DNA from: Pseudomonadota bacterium
GTDB lineage: Bacteria; Pseudomonadota; Gammaproteobacteria; Burkholderiales; Burkholderiaceae_C
NCBI GenBank assembly: GCA_020161775.1
Contig: JAIUOW010000028.1
Span: forward strand, 1 to 32,637
Direction: 5' to 3'
Length of the DNA stretch: 32,637 nt
The translations under genes and the position numbers were made by a program. Of this stretch, positions 31,955 through 32,637 are shown one piece after another; within the stretch, counting starts at the first letter, position 1; every line of letters starts with the position of its first letter. The notes beneath the pieces were generated by a model. It was given only the letters and a program-made list of their open reading frames with translations. It was not told the origin of the DNA and did not search any database.

Positions 31955-32413
31955 ATGAACATCGCCCTGGAATCCCCCGATCAACCCGAAGTCATCGCCC
32001 TCATCGCCGAGCTGGACGCGTACCAGGACACGCTCTATCCGCCCGAAAGCCGGCACGCGCTGGACCTGGCCTCGCTCATGCAGCCCAACGTCCTGTTTGC
32101 TGTCGCGCGTGATGATGCGCAGCGCGCCGTGGGCTGCGGCGCCATCGTGCTCTACCCGGCGTTTGGTGAACTCAAGCGCATGTACGTCAGCCCGCAGTGC
32201 CGGGGCCAGGGCGTCGCCCGGCGGCTTCTGTCCCTGCTGGAATCCAGGGCAGCCGCGCGCGGCGCCAAGTTGCTCACGCTGGAGACAGGACCCTACCAGC
32301 CGGAGGCGCTGGGCCTGTATGAGCGCTGTGGCTATGAGCGCCGCGGCCCCTTTGGCGATTACGCCGACGATCCCTTGAGCGTGTTCATGCAAAAGCGCCT
32401 GACCGGCGTTTGA
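31955..32413 (+). CDS. GNAT family N-acetyltransferase
   Basis: This 152-aa acetyltransferase has a complete GNAT core: LIAELDAYQDTLYPPES near the N-terminus, the GELKRMYVSPQCRGQGVARRLLSLLESRAA acetyl-CoA loop, and a C-terminal LYERCGYERRGPFGDY. It resembles the small PanZ-like/YjdJ-size enzymes whose substrate is unknown. Its GC content and codon use return to the high level of the chromosome, so the islet ends before it. No clear ribosome site is seen. It lies 20 nt ahead of the truncated glyoxalase-like gene and is probably co-transcribed. Confidence 0.88.
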   Translation: MNIALESPDQPEVIALIAELDAYQDTLYPPESRHALDLASLMQPNVLFAVARDDAQRAVGCGAIVLYPAFGELKRMYVSPQCRGQGVARRLLSLLESRAAARGAKLLTLETGPYQPEALGLYERCGYERRGPFGDYADDPLSVFMQKRLTGV

Positions 32414-32432
32414 CGCAGCCTCTGGCGTCACC

Positions 32433-32552
32433 ATGCCGTCCCAGCTCGACCACATCGTCGTCGTCGCGCCGTCGCTGGCCTCAGGCGCGGCCCTCGTGGA
32501 GCAATCGCTCGGCGTTCCGCCCGGCCCGGGTCGCAAACACCCGCACATGTGA
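32433..32552 (+). pseudogene. Truncated glyoxalase-like (VOC) gene, 5' fragment
   Basis: The ATG at 32433 opens a frame with the usual N-terminus of glyoxalase-like domain proteins: MPSQLDHIVVVAPSLASGA, then VEQSLGVPPGPGRKHPHM. In intact family members the sequence normally continues with a Gly-Thr-His-Asn-like turn, but here the frame hits TGA after 39 codons, exactly where the base composition changes. The rest of the gene is not in the window. Disruption by an insertion at about 32549 is the best reading. Confidence 0.7.
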
Positions 32553-32637
32553 CCTGCCCCCTACCGGCGTACCAATCAAAAGTGGAAGTCCGGGTTGAAG
32601 ATTACTCGATGGATTTTGGTGTTGATGGGAATTGAGC
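32550..32637. mobile_element. Probable left end of an inserted mobile element
   Basis: From 32550 the sequence begins TGACCTGCCCCCTACCGG and is poorer in G and C than the interrupted gene. A 5' TG and a G/C-rich first 15 bases resemble an insertion-sequence terminal repeat, but the other end, target duplication and transposase lie outside the window. The IS family is not assignable. A short open frame from TTG 32595 cannot be judged. Confidence 0.4.

Noticed and set aside
32550-32637. Assignment of the foreign end to a named IS family
   Set aside because: Only 88 bp are visible and no transposase motif can be read; the resemblance to IS ends is too general.

Overview
The window is high-GC DNA with dense, overlapping genes and looks chromosomal. 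Synteny and protein content (dapA-bamC-MBL hydrolase, separate parE and parC, roxA, rnk, comEC, and GC-rich intergenic hairpin repeats) point to a betaproteobacterium of the Burkholderiales, most likely Comamonadaceae. The genus cannot be fixed from sequence alone. I see no rRNA or tRNA gene, CRISPR array or prophage. No stretch over 300 bases lacks a gene; the longest is 15592-15870, upstream of rnk, and its contents are described below.

Layout. 1-2760: a SlyD-like peptidyl-prolyl isomerase (-) diverges, with 15 bp between start codons, from the ribosomal oxygenase roxA and a coupled hypothetical gene (+). A tiny Ala/Pro-rich lipoprotein follows, with its own promoter, a leader hairpin and a strong terminator. 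2761-8410: a minus-strand run reads MFS transporter, a 41-aa membrane mini-protein, SDR, methyltransferase, dapA, bamC and MBL hydrolase, with several ATGA overlaps. 8543-15591: the two topoisomerase IV genes parE and parC flank a GNAT, a lytic transglycosylase and a membrane protein with a degenerate GGDEF domain. A repeat element follows parE. 15592-16269: rnk with a structured leader.

16303-30527 is the most unusual part: a two-armed predicted amidoligase/peptide-modification locus. The minus arm reads large transglutaminase-DUF2126 protein, fused ATP-grasp/alpha-E protein, small transglutaminase, RidA. The plus arm reads stand-alone ATP-grasp, stand-alone alpha-E, TPR-glycosyltransferase-like protein. 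The competence channel gene comEC sits between the arms. The fused protein is a paralogue of the two stand-alone proteins but has lost several polar residues at aligned ATP-grasp positions, so one arm may carry a pseudo-enzyme. The likely chemistry is ATP-dependent amide bond formation with transglutaminase-fold cleavage or transfer. The substrate is unknown.

30528-32637: a visibly less GC-rich islet (HNH protein, LprI-like periplasmic protein) is followed by a GNAT and the first 39 codons of a glyoxalase-like gene. That gene is cut off at about 32549 by foreign-looking sequence, probably the end of a mobile element.

Several genes at divergent promoters (slyD-like, MFS, DUF2126, comEC) have no Shine-Dalgarno sequence and carry a -10-like hexamer exactly 7 nt before the ATG, which suggests leaderless mRNAs.
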